DNA from: Chloroflexota bacterium
GTDB taxonomy: Bacteria > Chloroflexota > Anaerolineae > Promineifilales > Promineifilaceae
NCBI GenBank assembly: GCA_024277135.1
Contig: JAJRVV010000197.1
Coordinates: 1 to 64,000, forward strand
Reading direction: 5' to 3'
DNA: 64,000 nt
In this document: positions 1 to 8,530 of the stretch, piece by piece
Layout: the number at the start of each line of letters is the position of its first letter
Numbering within the stretch: position 1 is the first letter of the stretch
Notes under the pieces: generated by a model
The model's input: only the letters and a program-made list of their open reading frames with translations
Told to the model about the DNA's origin: nothing
The model's database searches: none
Position numbers and translations under genes: made by a program

Positions 1-325
1 CTTGACTCCTGCAGTTTCTCAAAATGAGGCTCTCAGGCGTCAAAAACGAACGATTTAGAACGATTCAGAGCCATTTCGGGCATCGTTTTGCTCAATTTTG
101 GGCATACTCACGACCTAAATGCAAAAAGTGCAGGACTTAAGGAACTCATTCAGGAATTCAAAATCACCCTTCGCCCCTCCCGGCTCAAGCCTCGGCTCCG
201 TTTTGAAAAACTCTCTGGCGGCCGCAGCCAGCTTTGATATTGTCGAAACATGATATAATGCCAGGTGAGTAGAGTTTAGTTTTGGTGCGTGGGGGTAAAC
301 AGTTGCCATAATTCGGAGGTGGATG
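1..325. other. Gene-free leader region with one promoter-like site
   Basis: About 320 bases without a credible gene. The minus-strand open frame at 115-378 has no recognisable protein features and overlaps the start of the plus-strand pair, so I leave it out. The first 120 bases contain repeated short words around 'aacgatt'. The only regulatory signal I can support is the extended -10 box at 251-259, listed separately. Confidence 0.6.
251..259 (+). promoter_or_regulatory. Extended -10 promoter element
   Basis: The sequence TGaTATAAT is a perfect extended -10 box for a primary sigma factor. It lies about 67 bases upstream of the start of the small gene at 326. A TTGATA at 234-239 could be a -35 box, but the 14-base spacing is short; extended -10 promoters often tolerate a poor -35. 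Confidence 0.5.
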
Positions 326-538
326 ATGGACATCAAGGCGACAGCGATTGAAGTCAGCGCCCGCCAGTTTGAGGCCAAATATAAGCAGGGTTTTGAAACT
401 TTCCGCCAGACAATTTTATCTGCCGAACCACCCTTTGAGGTAGAGCAAGATTATTTTGATTGGGAACTGGCCGTGACCGGCGCGGCCGACATGGAAGAGG
501 AAATTAATCGCCTGAAAAATCTGTTCCGCCAGCCATGA
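326..538 (+). CDS. Small acidic protein, possible antitoxin of a two-gene pair
   Basis: A 70-residue protein I cannot assign to a named family. It begins MDIKATAIEV, is predicted helical and acidic, and ends in a charged helix (EEEINRLKNLF). Start: GGAGGT at 315-320 lies 5 bases from the ATG at 326 but only 2 bases from the ATG at 323, so 326 is the better choice. Its stop overlaps the start of the next gene (ATGA), which indicates translational coupling. A short acidic protein coupled to a small basic one is the usual layout of type II toxin-antitoxin modules, but this is context only. Confidence 0.6.
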   Translation: MDIKATAIEVSARQFEAKYKQGFETFRQTILSAEPPFEVEQDYFDWELAVTGAADMEEEINRLKNLFRQP

Positions 539-843
539 ATGCTGCTGATCTACTTGTCGCCCTGCGCCGGGAGGCCAACGATCGGGCCTACATTCGCCGG
601 TTAGAGATACTTGACCGGGGTTCAGTCCTGCTTAAAGCGCGTTTGTTTGTGTCGCCTGACCTTTTCGTTCAAATCTACCGTAATGATCGTTTTGACACGA
701 CCAATCTATCCTTGATTCACAACAGGCAGCGGATTTACGGGCGAGATTACCTGGGTGGCGTCTGGCATCGTCATAGTAACCGTTCAGCCGCCAACAGACT
801 TTTGAAGTTTTGCAGTCGAATAGACAACTACATAGCGCGGTAA
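535..843 (+). CDS. Small basic protein, toxin-like, possibly 3'-truncated
   Basis: A 102-residue protein. Residues about 20-78 form a run of predicted beta strands (LFVSPDLFVQIYRND, then SLIHNRQRIYGRD) ending in GGVWHRH. As I recall it, a family of small uncharacterised proteins in cyanobacteria and Chloroflexota has this shape, with the Trp-His-Arg-His motif followed by a Pro-rich stretch and a C-terminal helix. Here the last 20 or so residues are Arg/Ser/Asn-rich and do not look like that tail, so the 3' end may be degraded. Translation is coupled to the gene before it (4-base overlap). The toxin role is inferred only from size, charge and pairing. Confidence 0.5.
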   Translation: MNAADLLVALRREANDRAYIRRLEILDRGSVLLKARLFVSPDLFVQIYRNDRFDTTNLSLIHNRQRIYGRDYLGGVWHRHSNRSAANRLLKFCSRIDNYIAR

Positions 844-1041
844 ACCGCAAATGAGCAATGAGCAATGAGCAATGAACAAATAAATTGCGCGGTTGACGCA
901 AATGTTGCAGAGGAATTCTATAACACCCAGAGTTGGAGAAATGTGCAGCCGATACCGTTGACTACTCCATAGCGTGGCAAATTGTAAGAAGTGACTAAAG
1001 CGACTAAAGTGACTAAAGTTGGAAGTGACTAAAGCGGGGAG
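844..1041. repeat. Intergenic reiterated words
   Basis: Gap between converging genes. It holds tandem copies of 'atgagca' (851-880) and at least four copies of 'gtgactaaag' or 'cgactaaag' (about 990-1036). The second word recurs at 6425-6480. No hairpin terminator is evident. Confidence 0.6.
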
Positions 1042-1686
1042 TTAAAGGAGGTTGAGTTCTTTGGCCTTCAGCGCCGCCTGGGTGCGGCCGCGGACGCCGA
1101 GTTTGCCCAGGATATTGGTGACGTGGTTTTTAACGGTGCCTTCGGTGATGAAAAGGTCGGCGGCGATCTCTTTGTTGCTACGGCCGTCCCCCACTAGTTT
1201 CAGCACTTCCAATTCCCGCGCCGACAACGGTTCCACCAGCGGTTGCGGCTTCGGCTGGCCCATCCGGGTGAATTCTGCTACCACCCTGGCCGCCACCGAC
1301 GGCTGCAAAAAGGATTCCCCCCGCGCCGTCGCCCGAATCGCCTCCACCAACTTGGCTGAGGGCACGTCTTTGAGCAAATAGCCGGCCGCCCCGGCTCGCA
1401 GCCCGTCAAAAATATGCTCATCGTCGTCAAACGTGGTCAGGACGATGACGCGGCAGTCTGGGTTTTGGACGCAGATGCGCCGGGTGGCGGCCGCGCCGTC
1501 CAACACCGGCATGCGCAAATCCATGAGGATGACGTCCGGCTTGAGTTGGGCTGCGGCCGTCACCGCCTCTTCCCCGTTTGCCGCCTCGCCCACCACCTCA
1601 ACGTCATCCCACACCGACAAGAGTGTGCGCAGCCCCTCTCGAAACAGCGCCTGATCATCCACTAGCAAAACTCGAATTTTCGTCAC
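1042..1686 (-). CDS. NarL/LiaR-type response regulator
   Basis: A 214-residue two-domain response regulator. The receiver domain (about 4-120) has the acidic pair D10-D11, the phospho-acceptor D56 (in VILMDLRMP), the switch Thr (VLTTF) and Lys (LLKD). A LuxR-type HTH (about 148-212) follows, with the motif LSARELEVLKLVGDG and the recognition helix near TEGTVKNHVTNIL. The start is GTG, preceded by GAGGTGACAGG. It lies directly downstream of the histidine kinase at 1721-2914 and is its obvious partner. Phosphorylation should drive DNA binding. The divergent exporter operon at 3084-8465 is the most likely target, as in LiaSR/DesKR-type modules (inference). Confidence 0.93.
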   Translation of the reverse strand: MTKIRVLLVDDQALFREGLRTLLSVWDDVEVVGEAANGEEAVTAAAQLKPDVILMDLRMPVLDGAAATRRICVQNPDCRVIVLTTFDDDEHIFDGLRAGAAGYLLKDVPSAKLVEAIRATARGESFLQPSVAARVVAEFTRMGQPKPQPLVEPLSARELEVLKLVGDGRSNKEIAADLFITEGTVKNHVTNILGKLGVRGRTQAALKAKELNLL

Positions 1687-1720
1687 CCTGTCACCTCGTC
1701 ACCCTTTCACCCGCTCATCC

Positions 1721-2914
1721 TCACCCCGGCACGGCCGTTTCCAGCGCAAACCCTTTACCCACGGCCGTCTCCATCTTCAACTCGCCCCCCAACGCCTGCA
1801 CCCGCTCCCGGATGCCAATGAGACCAAACCCCCCATCCGGCGTCACCGGACTGCCCACTCCATTATCCCGCACCGTCAGTTTCACCAGGTTTTCCGTTTC
1901 AAAATCTAACATCACGTCCACCCGAGACGCCCGGGCATGTTTACGTACATTCGTCAGCGCCTCCTGCGTCACCCGGTACAACGCCAGCTTAGTCTCTGGT
2001 GGCAGGCGACGGCCGTCACCTTGCACCACAAACTCGGCCACGATCCCTGCCCGGCGCGTCTCCGCCGCCAATTCCTGGATAGCGTTAACCAGCGTTTGAT
2101 CATCTAACGGCGACTCTCGCAGCGCCGACACCGATTGGCGCACGGCCGTTAACCCCTCCTTGGTCAATTTCTGTGCTTTCTCCAGCGCATCCTTCGCCTT
2201 CACCGGGTCTGAATGCAAGACCACCCGCGCCGCCTCAATTTGCACATTCACCACCGTCAGGTAATGCCCCAGATTATCATGAATCTCCCGTGCCAATCGG
2301 TTGCGCTCCTGCGTCGTTGCCATCTCCTCAGCCTGAAAAGCATATCCGGCCAACTGTCGGTTCGCCTGTTCCAACTCATCGGTCAGTCGTTCCGCCTTTT
2401 CCCGTGCCCGCTGCTCATTCAATCGTAGATGGGTGAACACCACCACAAAGAAAACCGCCGGAATGAACGCAAACGAAACCCCCACAGCCTCCCCTAAACT
2501 GCCGGTTATCATCCATATAGGCAGCGCCAGCCCCAGCCAGGAAGCCATATAAACCGGCCAGCGCCAGAGCGGCTGCAGCCGTTCCACCGCCTCCGCCACC
2601 AGCGGCAATGGTAACAGCCATGTCCCGTTCGCTCCCAAAACGATCTGGACTGTGAGGATCAATGCCATCAACGTGCCAAAGTATACCGCTTTGGCCCAGG
2701 CAAAAGGGAATCGCTCAAAATAATCATCACTCCACCATGCCCAGCCCATGTAGATCGCGCCCAGGAAAATGGAAATGGCAATAGCCAGAGGTGACGGGTT
2801 CCAGCCACTGTCGGCAAAAACACCCGCCAGGGCAATGGCATACCCAATTGCCACCACCATCAGAAAGGCGATTTGTGACTGAGGATGAATGTTTTCTGAA
2901 TCCGTTGTTGTCAT
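1721..2914 (-). CDS. DesK/LiaS-type sensor histidine kinase
   Basis: A 397-residue kinase. The N-terminal part (about 10-165) has five or six hydrophobic segments and no large extracellular loop, so it may sense the membrane itself. A coiled-coil linker (about 167-205) leads to a HisKA_3 domain with H212 in RLAREIHDNLGHYL. A HATPase_c domain follows, with the N-box (QEALTNVRKHA) and G-boxes (RDNGVGSP, GGFGLIGIRERV). I chose the ATG at 2914; the longer frame would start at a TTG at 2977 and adds a stretch unlike the family. It is probably cotranscribed with the regulator at 1042-1686 across a 34-base gap of 'gtcacc' words. Confidence 0.92.
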   Translation of the reverse strand: MTTTDSENIHPQSQIAFLMVVAIGYAIALAGVFADSGWNPSPLAIAISIFLGAIYMGWAWWSDDYFERFPFAWAKAVYFGTLMALILTVQIVLGANGTWLLPLPLVAEAVERLQPLWRWPVYMASWLGLALPIWMITGSLGEAVGVSFAFIPAVFFVVVFTHLRLNEQRAREKAERLTDELEQANRQLAGYAFQAEEMATTQERNRLAREIHDNLGHYLTVVNVQIEAARVVLHSDPVKAKDALEKAQKLTKEGLTAVRQSVSALRESPLDDQTLVNAIQELAAETRRAGIVAEFVVQGDGRRLPPETKLALYRVTQEALTNVRKHARASRVDVMLDFETENLVKLTVRDNGVGSPVTPDGGFGLIGIRERVQALGGELKMETAVGKGFALETAVPG

Positions 2915-3083
2915 TTGCTTTACCCTGTCAAAGAAAAACCAGATGGCTATTGTAACGGCCGTTCCCCGCCCCGCCAAAACTCACCAAACTCTCAAAACTA
3001 TCTGCACAACTTCTGCAAATTCCGGCAGTAGACTCAGGTAGCGTTAACCATTCACCATTCATTATTCTGGAGCATCCGCATCC

Positions 3084-4709
3084 ATGAAAAACAAAAAACC
3101 CATCTTCATCACCCTCGCCCTGCTAACCATCGCCGCCATCGCCTTCTTCGGCTGCCGCGCTCGGCAGACAAAAGCCGAACCCAACGCCGAAGCCCAAATC
3201 GGCCAGATCGTCACCGCCTTCATCGGCGACCTGGCCCGCAGCGCCTCGGCCAGCGGCAAAGTGCTGCCCCGGCAAGAAGTTACCCTTTCCCTGGAATTGC
3301 CGGGAACAGTCACGGCCGTCCCCATCCATGTGGGCGACAGGGTGCAGACGGGCGACGCGCTGGTGCAGCTAGACGCCGCCGAACTGGCCCTGGCGGTGGC
3401 CGCCGCCGAACAAACTCTCATCATCCAGCAAGCCAATCTGGCCCAATTGCAAGCCGCTGCCGCCCCGGAAGAAATCGCCGCCGCCCAAGCTGCCGCCGCC
3501 AGCGCCCAGGCGCAGCTAGACGACCTGCTGGACGGCCCCCGGCCGGAAGAAATCGCCGCCGCCAACGCCAATCTACGCGCTGCTGAAGCGGCCGTCGCCG
3601 CCGCCAACGCCAGCCTCAGCCAAACGGCCGCCATCGCCGCCGACGCCGAAATCGCCGCCGCCCAAGCCGCTCTGGCCGCCGCTCAAGCGCAAGAGACATC
3701 GGCCCGCATCGCCGTTGACCGGACGGTGCAGGATGGGCGGGACGCCAGCCAACTGGAGCAAAATCTGGCCGTCGCCCGCGAACAAACCGCATCCGCCCAG
3801 GCTCGGCTGGACGGCGTGCTGGCCGGCGCCGACGCCAACGCCGTCAACGCCGCCCAGGCCAACCTGTCCGCCGCCATCGCCCAACGGGACAATAGCCAGG
3901 CGCAGTTGGATGCGCTGACGGCCGACCCCACCGCCGCCCAAATCGCCAGCCTGGAGCAGCAAATCGCCCAATCCCAAGCCGCGCTGGACGCCCTGTTCGC
4001 CGGCGCGTCGGCCGCCCAAATCGCCGCCGCCGAAGCGCAGGTGGTGCAAGCCGAATTGGCGCTGGCCGACGCCCAAGACGCATTCGCCAAAGCCACCCTC
4101 ACCGCGCCTTTTGCCGGGGTGGTGACGGCCGTCACCGTCAACGTGGGCGAATTTGCCAGCGGCCCGGCGGTGGAATTGATGGTCCCCGACAGCCTGGAAC
4201 TGGCGCTGGCAGTGGACGAAGTGGACGTGGGCTTGATGGTGGTCGGCCAACCGGCCGTCGTCACCCTGGAAACCTGGCCTGATGTGACCATCTCCAGCCA
4301 AATCAGCTCCATCGCCCCCAGCGCCGCCCCCACTTTGGACGGCCTGGTCAGCTATGAAGTGCGTCTTGTCCTGGAGCAGACGGATTTGCTCGCGCGCTCT
4401 GGCATGACGGCTAACGCTGATCTGATCACTGCTGAACGAAACGGGGCGCTGCTGGTTCCCAGCCGGGCTATCCTGGTGGATCGCGCTTCCGGCGTCTACT
4501 CGGTGAATCTGGTGGTGGGTGAAACGGTGACGACCATACCCGTGACTATCGGTTTGCGCGACGGCCGTTACACCGAAATCACCGGCGGCCTCAACGAAGG
4601 CGATCAAATTCTGGTAGGCAGCATCCTGCCCACTCTGGACTACACCATCGGCGACGGCACGCTCCTGCGCCAAAGAAACAGCGGCAGCCAACCGTTGTTG
4701 AACAATTAG
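3084..4709 (+). CDS. Membrane-fusion (HlyD/MacA-like) subunit of an ABC exporter, copy 1
   Basis: A 541-residue periplasmic-adaptor-type protein. It has an N-terminal signal or anchor segment (about 6-24) whose end, FFGC, could be a lipobox. The first half of the lipoyl/barrel-sandwich (GTVTAVPIHVGD) is at about 73-95. A very long Ala-rich helical hairpin (about 95-340) is built from internal repeats ending in LLxGxxxxxIAAA. Then come the second lipoyl half (LTAPFAGVVTAVTVNVGE), the beta-barrel and the membrane-proximal domain (GLRDGRYTEITGGLNEGD). It is the first gene of the exporter operon and about 40-50% alike by eye to the next gene. In a cell without an outer membrane the hairpin cannot dock to TolC, so it probably serves the MacB-type transporter in another way. 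Confidence 0.9.
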   Translation: MKNKKPIFITLALLTIAAIAFFGCRARQTKAEPNAEAQIGQIVTAFIGDLARSASASGKVLPRQEVTLSLELPGTVTAVPIHVGDRVQTGDALVQLDAAELALAVAAAEQTLIIQQANLAQLQAAAAPEEIAAAQAAAASAQAQLDDLLDGPRPEEIAAANANLRAAEAAVAAANASLSQTAAIAADAEIAAAQAALAAAQAQETSARIAVDRTVQDGRDASQLEQNLAVAREQTASAQARLDGVLAGADANAVNAAQANLSAAIAQRDNSQAQLDALTADPTAAQIASLEQQIAQSQAALDALFAGASAAQIAAAEAQVVQAELALADAQDAFAKATLTAPFAGVVTAVTVNVGEFASGPAVELMVPDSLELALAVDEVDVGLMVVGQPAVVTLETWPDVTISSQISSIAPSAAPTLDGLVSYEVRLVLEQTDLLARSGMTANADLITAERNGALLVPSRAILVDRASGVYSVNLVVGETVTTIPVTIGLRDGRYTEITGGLNEGDQILVGSILPTLDYTIGDGTLLRQRNSGSQPLLNN

Positions 4710-4755
4710 CAGTCAACAGTCAACGGCAAACAATTAACAATTCGCAAGGAATCTC

Positions 4756-6411
4756 ATGAAGAACAAAAAACGACTCTTAATTATCAGCCTCATCCTGCTT
4801 CTGGCCGTTTTGGGCATCGGTTGGTGGCGCGGCGGGCAGGACGCGGCCGCGCAAGCGCCGGAAGGCGAAATCGTCACCGCCTTCATCGGCGATTTATCCG
4901 CCAGCGCCAATGCCAGCGGCAACGTAGCAGCGCAAACAACGGCCGCCTTATCGTTGGAAACATCGGGCCGGGTGACGGCCGTACCCGTTCAGGTCGGGGA
5001 TGTGGTCGAAGTCGGGGACGTGTTGGTGCAGTTGGACACGGCCGCTCTGGAACGCGCCGTCGCCAATGTCGAACAAGCCCTGGCGATTCAACAAGCCAAT
5101 TTAGACGATCTGCTGGCCGGCGCCAGCGCCGCCGATATTGTCGCCGCCGCAGCGTCCGTGGCCAGCGCCGAAGCCAACCTGGCCGATCTGCAAAACGGCC
5201 CCAGCGCCACGGACACCGCCGCCGCCGAGGCCAATGTTCGCGCCGCCGTCGCCAATGTATGGGCGGCGCAGGAGCAGTTGAACCAGTTGTCGGCCGGGGC
5301 CAGCGCCGCCGATGTCGCCGCCGCCGAAGCCGATCTGCTGGCGGCGCGGGTAGCGTACGACAATCTGGCCGAAGCGTATGACAACATCATCAACGGCTGT
5401 TTTACCCTGCCGGACGGGTCGGAAGTGTGTCCCGGTTATGGCGCGACAGAAGAACAGACCCGGTTCAGTCTGGCCGCCGCCGAGGCGTCGCTGGCGCTGG
5501 CGCGGGCGCAATACGATGCGCTTTTGGCCGGAGCCGACAGCAACCAGATCGCCAACGCCCGCGCCAACGTGGATGCGGCCGTCGCCCGGCAGGAGGCGGC
5601 GCAAGCCCAGCTTGATCTGTTGCTGGCCGGCGCCACGCCCGCCCAAATTGCCGCCGCCGAAGCGGCGCTGGCGCAGGCGGAAGCGAATCTGGCTAAACTG
5701 CAAGACGGGGCGACAAAGGAGCAAATCGCCATCGCCGAGGCGCAGGTAACGCAGGCGCAAATCAATTTGGAACGCGCCCGCCTCGATTTGCAGAAAGCGA
5801 CGCTGACCGCGCCGTTTGCAGGGGTGGTGACGGCCGTCACCGTCAGCGTGGGCGAGTTTGCCAGCGGCCCCGCCATCCAGATGGCAGCCAGCGGCAGTTT
5901 GGAAGCGGTGCTGCAAGTGGATGAGGTTGATCTGGCAAACCTGGCGGTGGGGCAAACGGCCGTCGTCACTCTGGAAGCGTGGCCGGACGTGGAAATCGCC
6001 AGCGAAATCAGCGCCATCGAACCGAAAGCGAGCAGCAGCGCCGCCATCGTCAGCTATCCGGTACATCTCAGCCTGAATACGGATTTGCCGGTACGGGTGG
6101 GGATGACGGCCAATGCCAACTTTATCACCGCCAACCGGGAAGGGGCGCTGCTGGTTGCCAACGCCGCCATCACCGCCAACCGCAGCAATGGCTCCTACTT
6201 TGTGCGGCTGGTGCAGCCCGGCCCCGATGGGGATGCGGTGCTGGAAGTGCCGGTGACGATTGGTTTGCGCGACGGCCAATATACCCAAGTCCTTGATGGC
6301 TTGCAGGCGGGCGACCAACTGCTTATCTCGGAAATTACAGCAACCAGTTCGGAAGATGAAGGCGGATTTCTCCCGGAACCGCCGCCGGGCGGACGGCCGT
6401 TTGGACAGTAG
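4756..6411 (+). CDS. Membrane-fusion (HlyD/MacA-like) subunit of an ABC exporter, copy 2
   Basis: A 551-residue paralogue of the preceding gene with the same plan. It has an N-terminal membrane anchor (about 7-24, followed by WWRGG), a split lipoyl domain (TSGRVTAVPVQVGD and LTAPFAGVVTAVTVSVGE) and a beta-barrel plus membrane-proximal domain. A long helical hairpin of repeats (LLAGASAADIVAAA and similar) lies in between. The hairpin is interrupted near its tip by an insertion (about 208-235) carrying C215 and C225, separated by nine residues, a likely extracytoplasmic disulfide loop. The C-terminus is Pro/Gly-rich. It sits 46 bases after copy 1, in a gap of 'cagtcaac/acaatt' words, and precedes the ATPase and permease genes. 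Confidence 0.9.
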   Translation: MKNKKRLLIISLILLLAVLGIGWWRGGQDAAAQAPEGEIVTAFIGDLSASANASGNVAAQTTAALSLETSGRVTAVPVQVGDVVEVGDVLVQLDTAALERAVANVEQALAIQQANLDDLLAGASAADIVAAAASVASAEANLADLQNGPSATDTAAAEANVRAAVANVWAAQEQLNQLSAGASAADVAAAEADLLAARVAYDNLAEAYDNIINGCFTLPDGSEVCPGYGATEEQTRFSLAAAEASLALARAQYDALLAGADSNQIANARANVDAAVARQEAAQAQLDLLLAGATPAQIAAAEAALAQAEANLAKLQDGATKEQIAIAEAQVTQAQINLERARLDLQKATLTAPFAGVVTAVTVSVGEFASGPAIQMAASGSLEAVLQVDEVDLANLAVGQTAVVTLEAWPDVEIASEISAIEPKASSSAAIVSYPVHLSLNTDLPVRVGMTANANFITANREGALLVANAAITANRSNGSYFVRLVQPGPDGDAVLEVPVTIGLRDGQYTQVLDGLQAGDQLLISEITATSSEDEGGFLPEPPPGGRPFGQ

Positions 6412-6499
6412 AGAAAGTGTCTGGAGTGACTAAAGTTGGGGAGGCCGCACTTAGAACTTTAGTTCACTACCAACTTTAGCTCATTGGCGAGTGAACAAC
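6412..6499. repeat. Intergenic inverted repeat with the 'gactaaagttgg' word
   Basis: The spacer inside the exporter operon carries 'ctaaagttgg' at 6430-6439 and its exact complement 'ccaactttag' at 6470-6479. The loop contains further 'actttag' variants. The same word fills 990-1036. It could form a weak hairpin in the mRNA between the adaptor genes and the ATPase gene. Confidence 0.5.
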
Positions 6500-7177
6500 A
6501 TGATCGAATTAGAACGAATCACGAAATCATATGAAATGGGAACGCAGGTGGTTCATGCTCTGCGCGGCATCAATTTGCGGATTGACGAAGGGGAGTATGT
6601 GGCAATTATGGGGCCGTCCGGCTCTGGCAAGAGCACGCTGATGAACATCATCGGCTGCCTGGATGCACCCACGGCCGGCCGTTACACGCTGGACGATATT
6701 GACGTCAGCCACATGACAGACGATGAGCAGGCGCGGATTCGCAACAAACGGATTGGCTTTGTCTTCCAGCAGTTTAATTTGCTGCCGCGAACGACGGCGC
6801 TGAAACAAGTATCGCTGCCGCTGATGTATGCCGGATACGGCCGTGCCGCCCGAAACAAACGCGCCGCCGCAGCTTTGGCCTCCGTTGGGCTGGATGATCG
6901 GATGGATCACAAACCAGACGAATTGTCTGGCGGGCAGCAGCAGCGAGTGGCAATCGCCCGCGCCCTGGCCGTCGAACCGAACATCATCCTGGCCGACGAA
7001 CCGACCGGCGCATTAGACACCGCTTCTGGCGGCGAGTTGATGACGATTTTTGACGAGTTGAATGCCCAGGGCATCACCATCATCATGATCACCCATGATC
7101 CGGAAGTGGCGGCGCAGGCGAAACGGACGGTTCGCATCCGGGACGGCGTGATTAATAAAATAATGAATTGTGAATAA
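6500..7177 (+). CDS. MacB/LolD-type ABC exporter ATP-binding subunit
   Basis: A 225-residue ATPase with all the motifs of the MacB/LolD subfamily: Walker A GPSGSGKST (about 37-45), Q-loop (FVFQQFNLLP), signature LSGGQQQRVAIARAL, Walker B (IILADEPTGALD) and the switch His (MITHDPEVA). It should power the permease encoded next, in complex with the two adaptor proteins. Substrates of this class include antimicrobial peptides, macrolides and lipoproteins; the sequence does not say which. I chose the ATG at 6500 over the GTG at 6491 because the family starts at about this point (MIELERITKSYEMG). Confidence 0.95.
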   Translation: MIELERITKSYEMGTQVVHALRGINLRIDEGEYVAIMGPSGSGKSTLMNIIGCLDAPTAGRYTLDDIDVSHMTDDEQARIRNKRIGFVFQQFNLLPRTTALKQVSLPLMYAGYGRAARNKRAAAALASVGLDDRMDHKPDELSGGQQQRVAIARALAVEPNIILADEPTGALDTASGGELMTIFDELNAQGITIIMITHDPEVAAQAKRTVRIRDGVINKIMNCE

Positions 7178-7244
7178 TGAATTGTGAATTGTGAACGAGA
7201 CCCGCTGTTCGCAGTGTAACGCTTATACATTTTGAGGGAATTTG
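7178..7244. repeat. Intergenic 'aatgaattgtg' reiterations
   Basis: The start of this spacer, together with the last codons of the gene before it, consists of three or four copies of 'aatgaattgtga' (about 7160-7197). A GAGGGA Shine-Dalgarno site at 7234-7239 serves the next gene. Confidence 0.5.
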
Positions 7245-8465
7245 ATGAATCTTGCTGAAAGTTTTTTGACCGCTTTAGATAGTTTGCTCTCCAACAAAAT
7301 GCGGGCGGTGTTGACCATGCTGGGCGTTATCATTGGCGTGGCGGCCGTCATCGCCCTGATGTCGTTGGGCAATGGCGTGAATGGGTTTATCACCGGCGAA
7401 CTGACTGCCATCGGCACCAATCTCATCTCCATCACGCCTGATTTGGACAACAGCGATGGGTATCCCCCTTTGAGCAACGCTGATGTGGCGGCCTTGTCCG
7501 ACCCTTTGCAAGCGCCGGCCGTGGCCGAGGCTGCGGCCATGGTACAAGTCCAGCAAGCGGTGGCGGGTAATGGCAATTCGCGGGCAGGTGCGGTTTCTGG
7601 CGTGACGGCCAACTATTTCAACGTGTTCAATTTGGACGCTTTTCAAGCCGGTGATGGACTGACCGAGGCGGATATGGACGGCCGTGCCCGGACAGCGGTG
7701 TTGGGAGCGACTACGGCCGTTGACCTGTTCGGCGACGATTATCCTGTGGGCCAATCCATCAAGATTGGCGGCGTCAGCTATGAGGTGGTGGGCGTGCTGG
7801 AATCTTCCGGCGGCGGCTTTCTGGGAAGTACCGATGAGAATGTGTACATCCCCATCACCACCGCCCAAAGTCGCTTGTACACCGCCCGCACCCGTTCCGG
7901 TCAGCGGGCGGTCAACGCCATCACCGTGCAGGCGGTCAGCGAGGATCAGGCGGATGCGGCCGTGACCCAAATCACCGAAATTCTGCGCCGGGAACACGAC
8001 ATCGCCTACGTCGCCGAAGATGATTTCTCCATCCTCAGCCAGACCGATTTGCTGGAAACCTTTGACGTGGTGACGGGGACGCTGACCGCCTTTTTGGGCG
8101 CCATTGCCGGGATTTCGCTGGTGGTGGGCGGCATCGGCATCATGAATATCATGTTGGTCAGCGTCACCGAACGGACGCGGGAAATCGGCATCCGCAAGGC
8201 GGTAGGCGCGCTCAAGCGGGACATTTTGGTCCAGTTCTTGCTGGAATCCACCCTCCTCAGCTTCCTGGGCGGGCTGTTGGGGATTCTGTTGGGCGGCACG
8301 ATTGCCAGTGTGGCCGGGCGGATGTTGGATTTGGAGACGGCCGTTTACGCGGGTACTGTACTCATGGCGACCGGATTTGCGGCGGCGGTGGGGTTGGTGT
8401 TCGGTATCTACCCCGCCTGGCGCGCTGCCGGTCTGCGGCCGATTGAGGCGCTGCGGTACGAATAA
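7245..8465 (+). CDS. MacB-type (FtsX-fold) ABC exporter permease
   Basis: A 406-residue permease of the MacB superfamily. It has an N-terminal transmembrane helix (about 18-40, in MRAVLTMLGVIIGVAAVIALMS), a MacB_PCD extracytoplasmic domain (about 40-260), and three C-terminal helices in the FtsX domain (about 275-400). The cytoplasmic coupling segment, TERTREIGIRKAVGA, lies between the second and third helices. The length is usual for MacB-like permeases lacking a fused ATPase. Start at ATG 7245, with GAGGGA five bases upstream; the TTG at 7242 is less likely. It is the last gene of the exporter operon and is followed by a strong hairpin. Confidence 0.94.
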   Translation: MNLAESFLTALDSLLSNKMRAVLTMLGVIIGVAAVIALMSLGNGVNGFITGELTAIGTNLISITPDLDNSDGYPPLSNADVAALSDPLQAPAVAEAAAMVQVQQAVAGNGNSRAGAVSGVTANYFNVFNLDAFQAGDGLTEADMDGRARTAVLGATTAVDLFGDDYPVGQSIKIGGVSYEVVGVLESSGGGFLGSTDENVYIPITTAQSRLYTARTRSGQRAVNAITVQAVSEDQADAAVTQITEILRREHDIAYVAEDDFSILSQTDLLETFDVVTGTLTAFLGAIAGISLVVGGIGIMNIMLVSVTERTREIGIRKAVGALKRDILVQFLLESTLLSFLGGLLGILLGGTIASVAGRMLDLETAVYAGTVLMATGFAAAVGLVFGIYPAWRAAGLRPIEALRYE

Positions 8466-8470
8466 CCTTT

Positions 8471-8523
8471 ATCCTCCCGGAGGTGACGGCCGAAGGCCGT
8501 ATGAACCTAACCTCCGGGAGGAT
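8471..8523. terminator. Composite hairpin between converging genes
   Basis: A perfect 14-base inverted repeat (8471-8484 with 8510-8523; arm atcctcccggaggt) encloses a second hairpin at 8486-8500, an ACGGCC...GGCCGT stem. It lies between the converging permease gene and the gene at 8531-9064, as expected for a bidirectional terminator. There is no long T run, so intrinsic termination would be weak. Confidence 0.55.
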
Positions 8524-8530
8524 GTTTAGA

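Noticed and set aside
3573..4691. Long minus-strand open frame opposite the first adaptor gene, and a similar one at 5101-6318
   Set aside because: They mirror Ala/GC-rich repeat codons of the adaptor genes, give Gly/Gln/Arg-rich low-complexity proteins without domains, and have no ribosome-binding sites.
5100..5800. CRISPR-like periodic repeats in the second adaptor gene
   Set aside because: The period is in codons, the units differ in sequence and encode helical hairpin repeats; there are no unique spacers.
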